Notes: generated by a model not told the origin, from the letters alone. A stretch of 64,000 bases of DNA from Eutrigla gurnardus (GCA_963514095.1 OY741269.1:27266218-27330217); one strand, 5' to 3'; numbered from the stretch's first letter, positions 24,331-37,177 are shown. Made by a program: numbers and translations.

Positions 24331-26955
24331 AGTGTCCTCTGCTCAGCCAAACTGTAGGCGGAACTGGAGCCGTTTGTACACTGGCTGAGTCCCAACTCTG
24401 CACCAACGCATGCAGAAAATTGGTGAGCATCTTGACTCTGGAGATGGCACTTCAATTTGTGCAGCTCCATTGACTGGTGCTCTGCAGTTCCTCTCTTGTG
24501 GGGGTGTGAGATCAGCTGGACACCTGCCTGGCTATTTGGCTGAATCCCGGAGCATGGGGACCCGGCCTTGGAATTGAAGGCCTGGGCTTGCCTGTCAGCC
24601 CAAGTCCCTGTCCCTCAGCCCCAGCCCCTAGCCTGGCCTCTCAGGTACTCATCACAGTTCCTCTAGTTCCACTCGTGCGCCAGGAACAGTCCCTCATTTG
24701 ATGCCCCATGAACCCTATTTCTCTATCCAATCCTCAACTCCAAGCGACCGCGGCGCCATCACTCCAACGGCAACCCTCCCTTGAACAGCATCAAATCCCC
24801 GTCAACAGCTTGCCAGCCTTTGTGCCAGTTCTAGCTGCTGCAGCCAGCATCTCGGCTCGCAGCTCAGTCAAATCAGCAAGATGTCTCTGCTGTGCATCGC
24901 TGTCTGTCCCGCTGTAATCCCTGGGTGTGACGGATGGGAGTGATCACTGTCGAAGCCCTTAGCTAGGACATTTTGGTGGATTAAAGAGGCTAAATCATCG
25001 TCTCATCCCCCTACATGGGATTCTATCCTTAATTAAACGCCATTAATGTGGTTAAAGGTTTTAGTGGAGATGATATCCGTCTAACATGTAGGTCCTATTC
25101 AGTCGGTATTAATCGTATTTCTGAGGATGTTACGCACAAAAGACACATTGTGGATGAGAGAAAAGGAGCCCTGCAAGCCTACAGGCGGTCTACATCACGC
25201 CCGTCATTTAACGTGACATAAAAGGTCCCAAATCCCCCCCAATAGACGCTCTTTGTGCCCACGTCACGATTACATCACAATGTTAGCTAGAGGCAAAACA
25301 AAGGAACGACTGGAGGCAAACGTGATTCACCTCAGACTGGCAGGCTCATTACACTTTCAAAGTTTCACCTTGTTGTTGGGCGCCAGATATTCTAATGGCA
25401 TACCTTCTCAGATTCGTGCTACAATATTGGCAAAGGACAATACACGGAGAGAAAATATTGCTCATAGATTAGCTAAGCCCTCCGCTAACCCCAACCTCAC
25501 CACTCATGCACGAGGCTTAACATTTCAAGAGATGGAGAGAATATGTTGACGGTTTAATAATTTAGCCTTCTGCCAACTTTAGCCGCGGCCGTGAGCCTTT
25601 GGCTGCTGTTAGCAGAAGCTTAACTATGAACAATATCTCCTCGGCATCCCTGAAGGTCAGGTCTTGGGAGAGGTTTTTTGGAAACCATCTAGACATGATC
25701 GTCTCTGATTCACCAATATTAACTTGACTTTGGGTTGCGATGCGGTGTAGGCACCTGTTTCCCAATGCTGGAATATCAACTTCTTCTGCAGGATAGTTAT
25801 AGGCAAAGATTCATACATCTCCGATTATTTTAACTATGCACGCCTGCTTTCCCTATCAGATACGTACATTTATAAGTGTATATGTTTGGCCTTAGGTCAG
25901 TGTATAGAGATTGGCTCATCTTTTCCGGTTGGTCATTGTCAGCTTACTATCAAGACTTGTGGTCCTGCAACTGAGGAACTTTCTTCAGCCCTAAACAAGT
26001 CAATAAAAGTTGCTCGGCAGTGTTGGCAGATGCATTCAGAGAATTATTCAGCTTCCACTCAAAAATGCGTCATATTTACTCTCAAAAAAGGCCGGGTCCT
26101 CTCTTTCTATTTCATAACACAAAAGTCATCATTTGGCTACTTTAACTCACTGATACCGTTGCCCCATGCATTGCTCACTTCCGTGTTGAGCTGAAGTTGC
26201 CTTTAGCTGGGCCGGGACCGAGGACGCAGGAACAGACAGTTAGGCGGGGAGAACAAGCAGGCTGATCCATCTGAGTCAGCACCATGTGTCATGAGCGAGG
26301 ACACCACCTCCACAAGTAGCTGGCAGGTGAACGCGGCCACGCACCTGTGCAGGCAACCAGCCATTTTCATCAAGCAGCCTCCTATCTTTAGCAAAATACA
26401 CTAAAATACACCGGCACGTAAAAAAAAAACACATGCAAACATGCACAAACACACACATAGAAGCTCTGCCCACCTGCATGTATCGGGTCAGAAATAAGCA
26501 ATTCAGCAGGCGGCATGCTATTGCAACTACAAAATATAATCCTTGCTTTGCTCAAGCTTACAGTCACGCTTGTTGTGTGTATAAAAAAACGGCCTTGAAG
26601 AATAAAATAACTGGCTAAAGCAACTTTCCCAAAAATGTGTTTCTCAGTATATTCTCCCTGGACACCTGAATAAGAAACTTGTAAACTCCTCCGACTGAAG
26701 TCTGTATAATTCACAGTGGGAGTTCTAATTAAAACTGGTTTGTGGCTGGAAGTGGTAATATTGGCTTTGTTGAACAGGTATTTATGAAGCTCTAAACAGC
26801 CTGGAGGTATACGATAAGTACAAAAACCTACAGCACAGCACTTGCACCGAGAACAAGGGAGAGAGGCAGAGCACCGGCCCGGCTGCCGAGCAGAGGCAGA
26901 GCTCTTCCTAATCTAATCACTGTTACCCCATCAGCTGCATTTCAGACACAGCCTG

Positions 26956-26957
<2 letters not shown>

Positions 26958-27005
<48 letters not shown>

Positions 27006-27134
27006 CCTTGCAGCAAAGGCATAGAGCTAAATCACGTAGACACAAACCGACCGTTGTACTCGAGAATTCATTCCACGGCCTCGGGTTCTGTGTGAGGGTG
27101 TGGCTGCCAGTATGTGTGTGTGTGTGTGTGTGTG
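26958..27134. repeat. two TG microsatellites in direct orientation
   Basis: (TG)n at about 26958-27001 and again at about 27112-27134, flanking 110 bp of unique sequence. Confidence 0.9.
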
Positions 27135-28812
27135 TACACATGTGTGCCTCGCTAATCTGGTTATTGATTCCACTCTGAACTGGAGCTCATATAATCAAAT
27201 AGCTGCTAAGGGAAAAGGACAGCCGTCCGTCATCTGTCTTAATGAGTAAACAGTCTGATGGAGGCAGTGAATAACTGGGAACTACATGTAGAAGAGGTTC
27301 CTGCATCGCGGGTAGACGAGCTAAAATATTTATAAACGTCCTCTGGCAAATCTATGGCAACGTTCTTCCTTCCGTGCTGAGTGACATTATGAAATATCCA
27401 ATTCTTTCTTTGTCATAGTTTCACTTTTTGGTCTTTGGTATAGGATAAATTGCTGGGTGTCATTCCAATCATTCAGCTCCATCAATCATCCCGCAAGACA
27501 GATTTCTTTGTACTTTTTTTTAATAGCTAAACTATTCCAGTCACTTTCCGGATGCCGTAAAGTTGCTTCGCACTCGTCATTACACAATCAATTTGGAGTT
27601 CGACTTGAACATTTATAGTGAAGCCCGTCTTCTGTGAAAATCTAATCTCAGTATAACTTGATGTGAGGAGTGCTGCAATTGAGAGATGGCTCCTACTGCA
27701 GCAGGAAGAGAGGAGAGTGAGACACAAAGCCTAAATGTATACCGCCGCAGCTAACAGACGAGGCCCGCCGGCGCACCAGCTAAACCATTAAGTGTGGCGT
27801 GCATTCAAACGAGCAGATTAATCCCCCCCACTGCTGTACAGTGCAGAGTAATTGAAAATGCCCACAGGAGGCTATCATCACGTATACTGTAGCATGTGCC
27901 AGGGAGGCAACATATAGAAGGCTGTGGCTGATTGCTATGGAAAATTCTCCGATTGCATTTCTAGTCTGACAGCATGTGTCGGAGAAGCCGTGCAGCCAGG
28001 AGATGGCACACATCTAGCTCTTATTTCCTCGCTCCCTTTCTTTTCTCCTCTCTCTCCACCTCCTGATGCCAACTTGACAGGTGTTGTTCATGTCTGTTTA
28101 GCAGTCTCGAGAAGCATCATATCGTAGGATATCGCGTTTCCCTCTAGTCATACTGTGGACGGACATGCATTGACTGTGAGAATTCCTTATTTCTGTTGTT
28201 ATCAGAATTATTTCCTCAAACTACGGCCTGATAAGTGTCTGTGGGTTTATCTGGTTGGCTACCTCTGGTCTCATATGCGCCACGTCAAAAAACGCAAACC
28301 ACACAAACTGACGAGAGAAAATAGATCTCCTTTCTTTAACAATTCATTAGGAGATAGCTTTTCCTTTTTGATTAAGGCTGTCACCTGGTATTATGATCTA
28401 CAGTGATGACACCGATCTTTACAACTGATTCGCAGGTAGACCTTCTCCGTCCCGCCTCCTCCCGCTCTGGGATTTTTAAGTGTCTTGGTTTTCTGCATAG
28501 AGCGAGATCAGCCTTCCTTTGTCCCTGTGCTGGCGTTTCCTGTGTGACGTGATGAGGCTGGATAGAGACTGTCATGTGGGAGGCTGCGTTTGTAGGCCCT
28601 AATGTGTCTATTACCATCCACAATAGTGCCATTTTGTAGCATGTTCAGTTGCATGTTCAATCTATAATTCATCTGGCTACAGAAATACATAAATGTTTAA
28701 TATGTCGGAGGCGGGGAGGACTGTCGAAAGCATGACCTTGAAACGTCCTTTAAACATCACACAGCAACAGCGCTGGGGCCAGTTAAGCTGCCAAAGCCAA
28801 ACAACAGGCAAC

Positions 28813-28816
<4 letters not shown>

Positions 28817-28861
<45 letters not shown>
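28817..28861. repeat. CA dinucleotide microsatellite
   Basis: An uninterrupted (CA)n tract of about 45 bp in elavl4 intron 1. Confidence 0.95.
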
Positions 28862-28864
<3 letters not shown>

Positions 28865-29929
28865 CCTGTCTGCCTGCTGATGCTTTCTGCTTCTTTCTGT
28901 TCTCTTTTTTTTTTCCTGGGATGCAAAATGCAGATGAGACGAGTCAGCCGCTTGTGCATCGTGTCAGGAGGAACTGCCACTCAAACCCAAACATCTGTAT
29001 GAATACGAAAACACACACACGGTACAGTGGAGGATGAGAGAGAGAGGGAGGAAGGAAGGGAGAGGATCGAGAAAGGATGAGAAGTTATGTAGCTAAGAAA
29101 GCCAGTGTTCCTCTCTCCGTCTGTATCTTTGACTGAACAAAGAGCTATATACACATGAATACCTCTTTCCTCCCACTGTATTTTCCATCGGGATATTTAT
29201 TCTGAAAAGCAGCGATGCACAACAAGGGCTCGGTCCTGTGTTTGCTAGTGGGCTGAGGCGCTAACACTCCCCAGCTGATTATGTGTCTGTCTGTAGCAGT
29301 TTGAGTTGCTGCCAAAGGAATTAGGTCTAGTATTTGTGAATGCTGCTCCCCTCACAGCAGAATGCCTTACCATGCCTCTCAGATTTCTAGCTTTTTTTAA
29401 AAAGAGAGGGGGGGAAAAAAAACATTTTAAATAAATGAAGGAAATCGCTGTGGAAGCCTATTAAATTTTCAACGTGACCGTTTTGTGAGTCTTCATGTGT
29501 GTTTAGGGCTTCACACAAAAGGAATATTTAAAAACCAAAGCGTACTAATTGGGACAGAGATTGTTACAGCGGCTTCTTATTCAAACAGGCTTTTGGCTCA
29601 TTAACTGCTTCCATCCAGCTTTTGTTTAAAGGAAAGTGGAAAAGACATTTAAAGACAATGAGATATTTTTGTGATATTTACACAGACGCTGCATCACCAG
29701 AATCCTGCGTAATGAACACACACACACACACATGCCAAAGCAATGGCAAAACCTCTTACCTCAGTGTAAGGGCAACAAAAGCATGACCTTGTACTTTACT
29801 TTGTAATAGAATTAGCTTTATGTTTAAACAACCAGTTGACCAGCTGGAGTTTATCATTGTAGTATTATGCGGTATTTTCCCTAAAATGGAGTACTGCTCA
29901 TTTCATTTTACAGGTATTTGATTATAGCA

Positions 29930-30478
29930 TGAATTTGCACACTAGTTTAAATACTGTATTATGTGTATGTAAGTGTGTAATCAAATGTTAATTAACTACA
30001 TGCCTGTGACTTATAAATCACTATAATCTCCACATTCTAAACCTCATTATAACTACAAGTTAATGGGGCTTGTATTTTGGATTTGTACTAGAACTACTTT
30101 CTATTTACACGTCTTGACATGCTTTAATGTTAAAAACAAAACCCATTATTGTCCTCATACTGTCTCTCTACCTGTAGCACCTGTCTCTTTAAGCCCCACC
30201 TCCTTAAAAAGCCCAGCCTCCTCTGATTGGCTTGCAAGAAAAAAATAGCGCACCTTTGCAAAGGGAGTTCTCGTGCCGTGTTCAGTTTATTCTACTGAGC
30301 CTTCATGTGACGTAGCACATGAATCACATGTTTTCTGATCTAGGCAGCCCACAAACCCACTAGGTTATCTTATTTCACATTGTGTGGATCGTACGTATAC
30401 TGAAATGTATGGGCACAGGCACTGACAAAGTGAATTTTTCTTTATTTAATGAGATGCCTCCTTTAATGCAGGAAACAT
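29930..30478. repeat. teleost-type interspersed repeat remnant
   Basis: It contains GTGTAATCAAATGTTAATTA, CCTCATACTGTCTCTCTACC, CTGTCTCTTTAAGCCCCACC, TCCTTAAAAAGCCCAGCCTC and CTCTGATTGGCTTG, and ends near GATGCCTCCTTTAATGCAGG. I recognise this arrangement as a dispersed fish repeat. The left boundary is uncertain and may lie nearer 29770. It is non-coding. Confidence 0.55.
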
Positions 30479-31521
30479 GTAATTACAGCTGACTGACTGG
30501 TGTCTATTTGTTTCTGCTGCAGCTGATCTTTTTGTTCGTTCCTGACTGCGGCTGCGGGGGATGTACTGTGTGATACACATCTGACACACACACACAAACA
30601 CACTATAAACATACATACAGGAACTATATTACTATTATATTATTATATTATATTACTTCACATCTCAACGTTCTGTAGATATTTACTGTGAATGTGACTG
30701 CGATGAATTTGAAAAATTGATCACACATAATCAACGGCAGCACGACCACGACTATACACACCAAACACCCGAGCATAATAATAATGCTAACGGCCCTCTG
30801 CTTAGCGAGTGTTTACTTCTTTTCCCACTCCAAAATCTATTTTTAGGAAATGAAACTGCTTTTCTAGAAATAAGCACGCTGGGCCGGAGAGAACAGCTAA
30901 AAGGAAGTAAAAACAGAATACTTGGATTCTGTGTTTCTGTGATGAAGATCTCCACTGAGCATGAGTCAAGGGTGGTCTGTCAGTTTGTTAGCTATTAGTT
31001 CATCACAAGAGGTGTCCAACAGGGAAGGAATGATCTCGCCATTTATTTTGCCAAAACTAAATGTTATAAAATTGTGATAATCTAGAAGAAGTGAGCTGAT
31101 TCTTCCTGTGTCTGAACCACATCTCCTTCTCTCTCTCTATTTACTTGGTGTGTAATCAGACTCTCGTTAACCATGTCACTCTGCATATGGACACACGTCA
31201 GTCCATAACACACACACACGCTACCACCTAATTACCTTGATGAAGTAGCATTTCTTTTATTAAATCATCGCCCATCATTTTCTGACTTGATGTCATCTCC
31301 GTTGTTCCCTGAAACCTATAATCACCCCAGGACTACACATCCGTGCACCTATCCTTATCTTATGTTTCTCTGATCTTCAATTACATGTAAATCACTAACC
31401 GCACACTCGGCCGGTGTACTGTAGCTAATAAATTCCTCACACACCCCAACCTATTAGCATTGATGTGTAACCTTGGAGCTCATGGTGTTCTGCCTGAGGG
31501 TATTCGAGCCACTGTATATGC

Positions 31522-31552
<31 letters not shown>

Positions 31553-33053
31553 GAATGATGGCCTGTCCCCCACTGGTTCCCATCAAGAGGTTTTATGGTG
31601 CAATCTCATACAGAATCGAATGCCTCCAATACTGATGAACTTCAACTTTATTTTTTTTTTTACTCCCTCTATCGCTGTTCCTTTTTATTCTCCTTTTCAT
31701 GTCCGTTCCCTCCACCCTCTGTACATAACAATCCCAGCCTGTATATGCTATATAAACAATATTTATCTGCATTCACACCCATCTTTGGTCACATCATCAT
31801 TCATGTGCACATACACACGGGCCTCTAGCCGTGAGTGTCCAGGGAGACGGCTAGCGCCACTAGCCCAAGCCACAAAACATGGGAGTCGCCTTCCTTCCTA
31901 TTAGCATTTTGATTGCATCCAATGGAACCAAGCCAGCGCGCAAACAATCAAACATTTACTTGCCGACAAATGAATAATGTCCACTGTTCTTCGTGCAAAT
32001 ACACAAGTGAGTCAGTCCACTTTGCGGATGGTAAAGATGTTGAAAACAGACTGATGTGTTGAGAATGCAAAAACAAGGGGGGTGACGCAATTAAATAAAA
32101 CTGTCTTATATGATGAAGAAGTGCAGAAAAAATGCGATAATATGGCTGTTTCTGTTAGTCAACCGCTCACTGTGTTGCCTGGATGTGATGGATGAATGGA
32201 TAAATGGATGCAAAGTTAAAGTGAGTCTCAGGAAGCTGAGCAAAGCAGATTACTTACAGGTTATTATGATTTCTCTCATGTCAACACCCACTCGCGGAGC
32301 CAAACACATAATTGAGACCACGGAGTCACATTCGCTCGCTCTCGTATGAGCAATGGTTTTTAAAACTAAGAGCATGCACGTAAAACCCCAACACACCTAC
32401 TCCCATCTTTCTCCAGCTCTGGCACAACTTATAGACGACACAAACTCACACCGTGTGCACGAGCACCGTGACGGATGACACGTCTGCTCCTATAATTAAC
32501 ATGGGCTACTTTGCATACATGAATATAAAATCGACAAAAAGTCATCTCGCGGTAGATGTGACAATGTGCAGTCCATGTCTGCTGCAGTACTACACGCAGG
32601 TAAATATTTCAGAGTGGTGCAAAGGCAGGAAGAGGGGGAGACACCTACAGCCCTGGCTTCAACATAAAATGGGTGCTGTTCCCCGATTTAACCCTTCCCT
32701 CCCTCCGCTCCTCTCCCCATTCCTTCCTTACCTTCTACTCCTGCCTCCACACCTCCCTCATTAGCATGATCTCTGGCTACGTCCCTCCATCTGTCTCCCA
32801 CCGTTTCTCATCCTGCCCACTCATCAGTCTAACCCCCCCCTGCTGTACCCTTCCCTGTAACTTAACATTCTGCACAACACATAGTTTAACAGTATGACTG
32901 CTTCGCCTGCGCTGAAAGAGTATTACACGCCGACTGTGGCGGATAGTATTTCTACAACCTGCTCTAGCTACCGTAGGCTGCCCGTAATTAAACAGCGGTT
33001 AACAATGTACAGTGGAGCATAGTGGCAGGCTGCCTGTAGCCTTCTTTTCTTAC

Positions 33054-33077
33054 CATCTTAAACCCATTCCACTCCAT
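33054..33077 (-). CDS. elavl4: elavl4 alternative first coding exon, variant MEWNGFKM
   Basis: The minus strand reads ATG GAG TGG AAT GGG TTT AAG ATG followed by a good donor, gtaagaaaag. The eight-residue peptide MEWNGFKM is nearly identical to a known mammalian HuD alternative N-terminus (MEWNGLKM) and splices in phase 0 to exon 2, giving MEWNGFKM-IISNMEAP. The exon lies 1.2 kb downstream of the MVM exon and has its own GC-rich upstream block at 33.23-33.77 kb, which suggests a separate promoter rather than a cassette exon. Its 5' limit is not visible. It is too short for an ORF scan; it was found by looking for the conserved leader with a donor in the correct phase. Confidence 0.85.
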
Positions 33078-33206
33078 TTGGGAGAAGCCGGCCGTTGTCT
33101 CACGCTCTCTCTCTCTCCACACAACAGCTACAGCAACGCCTCAGCAAAGAAAATCCCCTACTCTCTCTTACTCTCTTCCTGTCTGAGTCTCCTCTGACAG
33201 CGTCTC

Positions 33207-33770
33207 CCCTATTTTATTTATTTCTTTTTTGTGACTCTGCCTCTCTTCCGGTCTCTGTCTGAGTCTCAGCAGCGAGCAGGCAGCGGCGTACTAGAGGCGT
33301 GTGCGGAGCGAGCATCGCCTTCTTCCACAGATGCTGGGAGGAGAATGGTGAGCGTGGATGAGAGAGCGCCGGGCTGCAGCAAGTCTCTCTCTCCCCCTCC
33401 CCTCCCACGGCCCTCCCTCCTCCCCACAGCCACCCGCCCATTCGCCTGCTCAGCTGGAAGGTCAGAGCCCGCCCACTCACCCCCCCCAGCCCCTCTCTTT
33501 TACAGTCCACCATTGGCTTCTTTGCTTGCCTGTCAGCAGCCCTCGGCCTCACCTCCCCCCCCTCCCTCGATGTTAACACCTTCGCTCTCTGGCTGGCTCT
33601 GAGCCCTCGTCGGCACACGCCAGCCTCAGCCTGGTTTGGCAGAGAAAAGGCTTTCTGAATCCCAGCAAAGCAATCAATCGCTGCTGAGGTCTGTGCTTGA
33701 GTGAGCCGGGCAGAGCAGCGCCGGAGCAGAGAGCCCCGGGAGAGTGATTGCAGCCTCGGGCACTATGGTA
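33207..33770 (-). promoter_or_regulatory. GC-rich block upstream of the MEWNGFKM exon, with TATA-like site
   Basis: The segment from about 33230 to 33770 is GC- and CpG-rich and lies directly upstream (minus strand) of the alternative exon at 33054-33077. On the minus strand an AAATAAATAAAATAGG motif at about 33207-33222 resembles a TATA box and would place a start near 33175-33185, about 100 nt before the ATG. It likely forms the promoter and leader of the second N-terminal isoform. Overlapping open frames on both strands here look like by-products of high GC content. Confidence 0.5.
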
Positions 33771-34179
33771 GGCCCAATAGGATGCCTGCACAGAACTGTA
33801 GATATAAATTAGCTATTACCGGGTGCACGTTTAAAAATTCCTCCTGTACATCTACATGACCGTGTATATGCACTCATCCCACTGTCATTCCACACATACA
33901 GGCATCACATCATGTCTTTAAAAATAATGAATGAGTTGTCTCAATACATTCCTTTAAATTCTACACTACTGCACTGTTCCGGGTTAAAACACAGAAGTGG
34001 AACTGTTCCCAGCCTGTTGGGGTTTTAAATCAGATCTGAGAGCGGGTGCACGCGCACAAACACCTGTGCAGTCGGCGCACACCTGCTCGTACAGGTGTAG
34101 CTTCTCAACGCCATAACTCTTGTTAAATGATGTAAATGGATGGGTTTTGTATGCTTTGATACAAACGGCGCTGACGTTA

Positions 34180-34760
34180 CCTGTCTGAATGCTGCGGTAC
34201 GTTAACATGAAAGCCCGAGTCGGTGCAGGGGAGAAGCGGAACGAACGGGCACGACGCAAAAAAAACAAAAAAACGGTATTTACTCACCATGACCATTCTC
34301 GTGTCGGGTGTTACGGACGGTAACGGTGGACTCGGCGGGGAAAAAAACTGGAAGAGCCGGTGAAGTCGGCGTGAAGAAGGGGATGGAGTGGCGGCGGCGG
34401 CGGCGTGCCGGGGAGGATGAATGAACGGACGTGCCTCCGAAAAAACTAAACGGACCGAAGCCGGGGGCGTGGAAGACCTGCAGCCCTGTCCCGTTAAAAA
34501 CACGCTCGCTCAGTGTGAAAAAAAAACTAAGACAGTCCGCTAAGAGTGAGAGAAAACACTCCTCTACACCCCCCTCCCCTCCAAAAAAAAAAAAGCAAAT
34601 TATGGGAATGTCCAGTCACCTCGCGCGCGCTCTCCCATTGGCTGGGAAGGTGCCGACTGGGCGGTGCGCTCGCGCGGATGCGAGTGAAGGAGGCAGGCTC
34701 GCGTGGTCCTCGAGGCATCGCGCTAAAAGCGACTCCACGTTCGTGACTGCACATGATTAT
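34180..34760. promoter_or_regulatory. CpG-rich block over the elavl4 MVM leader
   Basis: The stretch is dense in CpG, with a CGG-repeat run near 34391 and CGCGCGC near 34622, in contrast to the AT-rich flanks. It contains the MVM exon and its leader. An inverted CCAAT box (ATTGG on plus) lies at about 34637-34641, and a second CCAAT on the plus strand lies at about 34787. I see no clear TATA box. This is the expected look of a vertebrate CpG-island promoter for elavl4, possibly bidirectional. Confidence 0.7.
34288..34296 (-). CDS. elavl4: elavl4 first coding exon, variant MVM
   Basis: On the minus strand the CpG-rich leader ends in ATG GTC ATG followed directly by a strong donor, gtgagtaa. 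Joined to exon 2 in phase 0 this gives MVM-IISNMEAP, the same design as the canonical vertebrate HuD N-terminus. The coding part is only three codons; the exon extends upstream as 5' UTR to an unknown start, probably within 34297-34700. The upstream frame stays open for roughly 200 nt but I see no in-frame ATG there, so the ATG at 34296 is the natural start. The nearby CpG-rich block suggests this is a major promoter. The splice site and start are read directly; use of this exon as a first exon is inferred from the family. Confidence 0.88.
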
Positions 34761-35227
34761 CTCGTTAATTAATAATGCACACAGCCAATCGCCGATCGAG
34801 CTCGTGCGCACTGTGTGCTTTATTCCCCTTCGTCTTCTTTTGTCATTCCGCTCGTACAGACAAAACCAGTATCTGCATTGTTGCTGCAGTGTTTGAGTGT
34901 GTGCACTCTCTGTTGTTAGACATGTGCTGGAGAAGAGGAGCAGCTGGTTCCTCTTTTTTCTTCCATCTTTAAAAAAAAACAACCCAACAACAACAAACAA
35001 CACGGGGGTCTGTGCTCCTCATGCAGGGGTCCTGGAGTCACACAGGTAAAAAAAAAACAAAGCACGCTGCTTCTTTTAGAAATGTTAAGTGTAGTGCACC
35101 ATAGACTAGGTAGCACACAACCTTAGGACTGTTGTTTGGAGGAGTAATTATGCACAATTGAATCATATGTTACCAACAAATGACTCCCGATTGCAATGGA
35201 TAGTATAATCATCACTACAAGATAATT

Positions 35228-35251
35228 TATATATATATATATATATATATA
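35228..35251. repeat. TA dinucleotide microsatellite
   Basis: An alternating TA tract of about 24 bp. Confidence 0.95.
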
Positions 35252-36385
35252 GTTGTCTATGCCCAGCAGCAAACCGGCTACAGGTTGATTCTCCCCCTAT
35301 CTCAGGCAGACAAGAAGAGGGAGCTCTTTCTTCTTTCACACCTGAGGCGTAAACACATGCATCCACACCAAACATGAGCACAAACGCACACAATCTACAC
35401 AACGTATAGCCTCATGTTCCAGACTTGCGCCTTCACCGGTAATTCCTTTAAATTGCCAGATGCCAGACAAGAAAACGCACAATCTTACTGCTTCCTTTGT
35501 GTTCCGCACAGAAATAAAAGGCAGTCAGCGAGCCGACACTCACTGACAGGCTGGTTTGTTTCAATTAGCATTCAGCTGTGTGGCGTGAGGCCTGACAGGA
35601 GCTAATGTAGGTGGACATCCATTAAGCCCAAAGAGATTTCTCAGCCACAACCACCTCAAGACTTGTCCTGACTCAGGCTCCCTTTATTAAGATTGTCCAT
35701 TGGCAACTTAGTGATTATAATGTCACTAAAAGCTTTAACACAATATTTACAATAGAAAAGCACTGGATGCAATTGAGATATCATTCTCTGGTTGTTAATG
35801 TAAAGATGTGCTGCTTTTCTTTGGATTGCTCGTCAGACAAACCAATTTACAAAAGAAATTGAATAATAAAATGAAAGAAAATAGATTGATAATCATGAAA
35901 ATATTCACGTCAGCTGCAGCCTGCATGACATTTATGCTACTTTCTGTCCCCTAATAGAAGCAATCTGATATTCGGCAAATGATCCAATGCAAATTAGGTC
36001 CGGTATAAATTATTAGGGTGTGAATCCTAAATGGTGCCCTCTGTAAGTCACTCAAGGTCCGTATGATATACCACATACACATACATTGACTGCATGTTTA
36101 TTCATACAAATAGGAATTGTGAATTTCAACCACGCACTCGAGCAGCAACACAAATGAGCTCCCAAATGAGTATGATGAAAGAATAATGTTACGGGAGGAA
36201 AATACAGGAAGAAGACCAACTGACAAAAAAGGAAGAGGTGAACCGAAGTCTCTCCACTTCACCCCTGACCTCTTCACCTTTCTGGTTAGCTACAGCAAGC
36301 TAGCTCACGGTACCACGCACCCGACATACTAATGAGAATCCTCACTACGCCTTCAATTAAACCGGAGCGGTGCAGAGGTGCACAC

Positions 36386-36404
36386 GGGGGGGGGGGGGGG
36401 GGGG
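36386..36404. repeat. 19-base G homopolymer
   Basis: A run of 19 G. Four-stranded structure or miscounted assembly length are both possible. Confidence 0.9.
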
Positions 36405-37176
36405 AAGAACACGCCGGCTATTGTTTCAGATGGAATATAATGCGCCGACACTCACAGTCTGGAGATTTGCACCGATGGTACTGTATGTGGCACAACAGAG
36501 GAAGAGCGATGTCGAATGAAACGCAAAGAAAAGGGATCAAAATAGAAGTGCACCTTTTGTCTATCCGCCTTTGTTACGTGCCTCCGTATCTTTTCCCGCC
36601 AAAGAGCAGAAAGAAGCCAAATTTGCAGCTGAATAGTACAGGCAACAAACCGACAGTTTCCTGTCCATCTTTTATCCTCCGTCTCTGACCTTTTTGAATT
36701 TAATAAAGGCTTTGTGTCGGACGCGGAAAGAAAAGCTTTCTCCACCTCACTGCCTCTATTCTCCTCCCAACCATATATTTTCTTTTTTTATTGTTGTTGT
36801 TTCCGAAAAATCCTCAACTGTAAAGAATGGATCGTCAGATCCATGGCAATGACTGGTTCACAAATGGCACATCTCCGTCTATGAACTTCTGACGTTCAGA
36901 GGCACTCGCATGCAGCGTGAAAATAGAGGGTGATCATTTTCTTATTTCATAAAGGACAGTGTTTTGAGGTTGTTTTCTCCCGCCGCGATGCGATCCAAAT
37001 AACCTTTTCTCTAAACGAGGATGCGATTTTGAAAGTGAAAATAGTCTCCCACAGTCGCCGTGCACGGCTTGCCGTTTCACTAAATTGCTCTACAGGACCG
37101 TGATTTTACAAAGCAATGAAAGTGACTGCCCCTACTCAGTAAATTAGCTATAAACACAATCTGCTCTTCGGAGCGT

Positions 37177-37177
37177 G

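Larger units (their letters stand above)
16330..34287 (-). other. elavl4 intron 1 (contains the alternative exon at 33.05 kb)
   Basis: About 18 kb from the MVM donor to the exon 2 acceptor. It contains a nested MITE-like repeat (19321-19998), many simple repeats between 21.3 and 28.9 kb, another interspersed repeat (about 29930-30478) and the alternative first exon at 33054-33077. Most of 25.1-26.2 kb and 31.0-32.9 kb shows no feature I can name. Confidence 0.8.
1..34296 (-). other. elavl4: elavl4 gene body, 5' half (3' half outside window)
   Basis: Four phase-compatible exons plus one alternative first exon on the minus strand assemble into the N-terminal half of an ELAV/Hu protein. The assignment to ELAVL4 (HuD), rather than ELAVL2 or ELAVL3, rests on exon 2, which reads CPSPMQTG before the first RRM and [20 protein letters not shown] within it, and on the two leader peptides MVM and MEWNGFKM, which match HuD leader exons as I know them. 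Hu proteins bind AU- and U-rich RNA in neurons and control stability, splicing and translation. Intron sizes here are about 18.0 kb (exon 1c to 2), 11.3 kb (2 to 3) and 3.3 kb (3 to 4). The remaining exons should lie to the left of base 1. Confidence 0.93.

Noticed and set aside
25253..25549. 98-codon plus-strand frame
   Set aside because: Composition looks ordinary but there is no recognisable family, promoter or splice context; treated as chance in a long intron.
1265..34296. Assignment to ELAVL2 (HuB) or ELAVL3 (HuC)
   Set aside because: Exon 2 (CPSPMQTG, EEFRSLF), exon 3 (IDPKDAEKA) and the MVM and MEWNGFKM leaders fit HuD; HuB has EELKSLF and HuC has SDPNDADKA.
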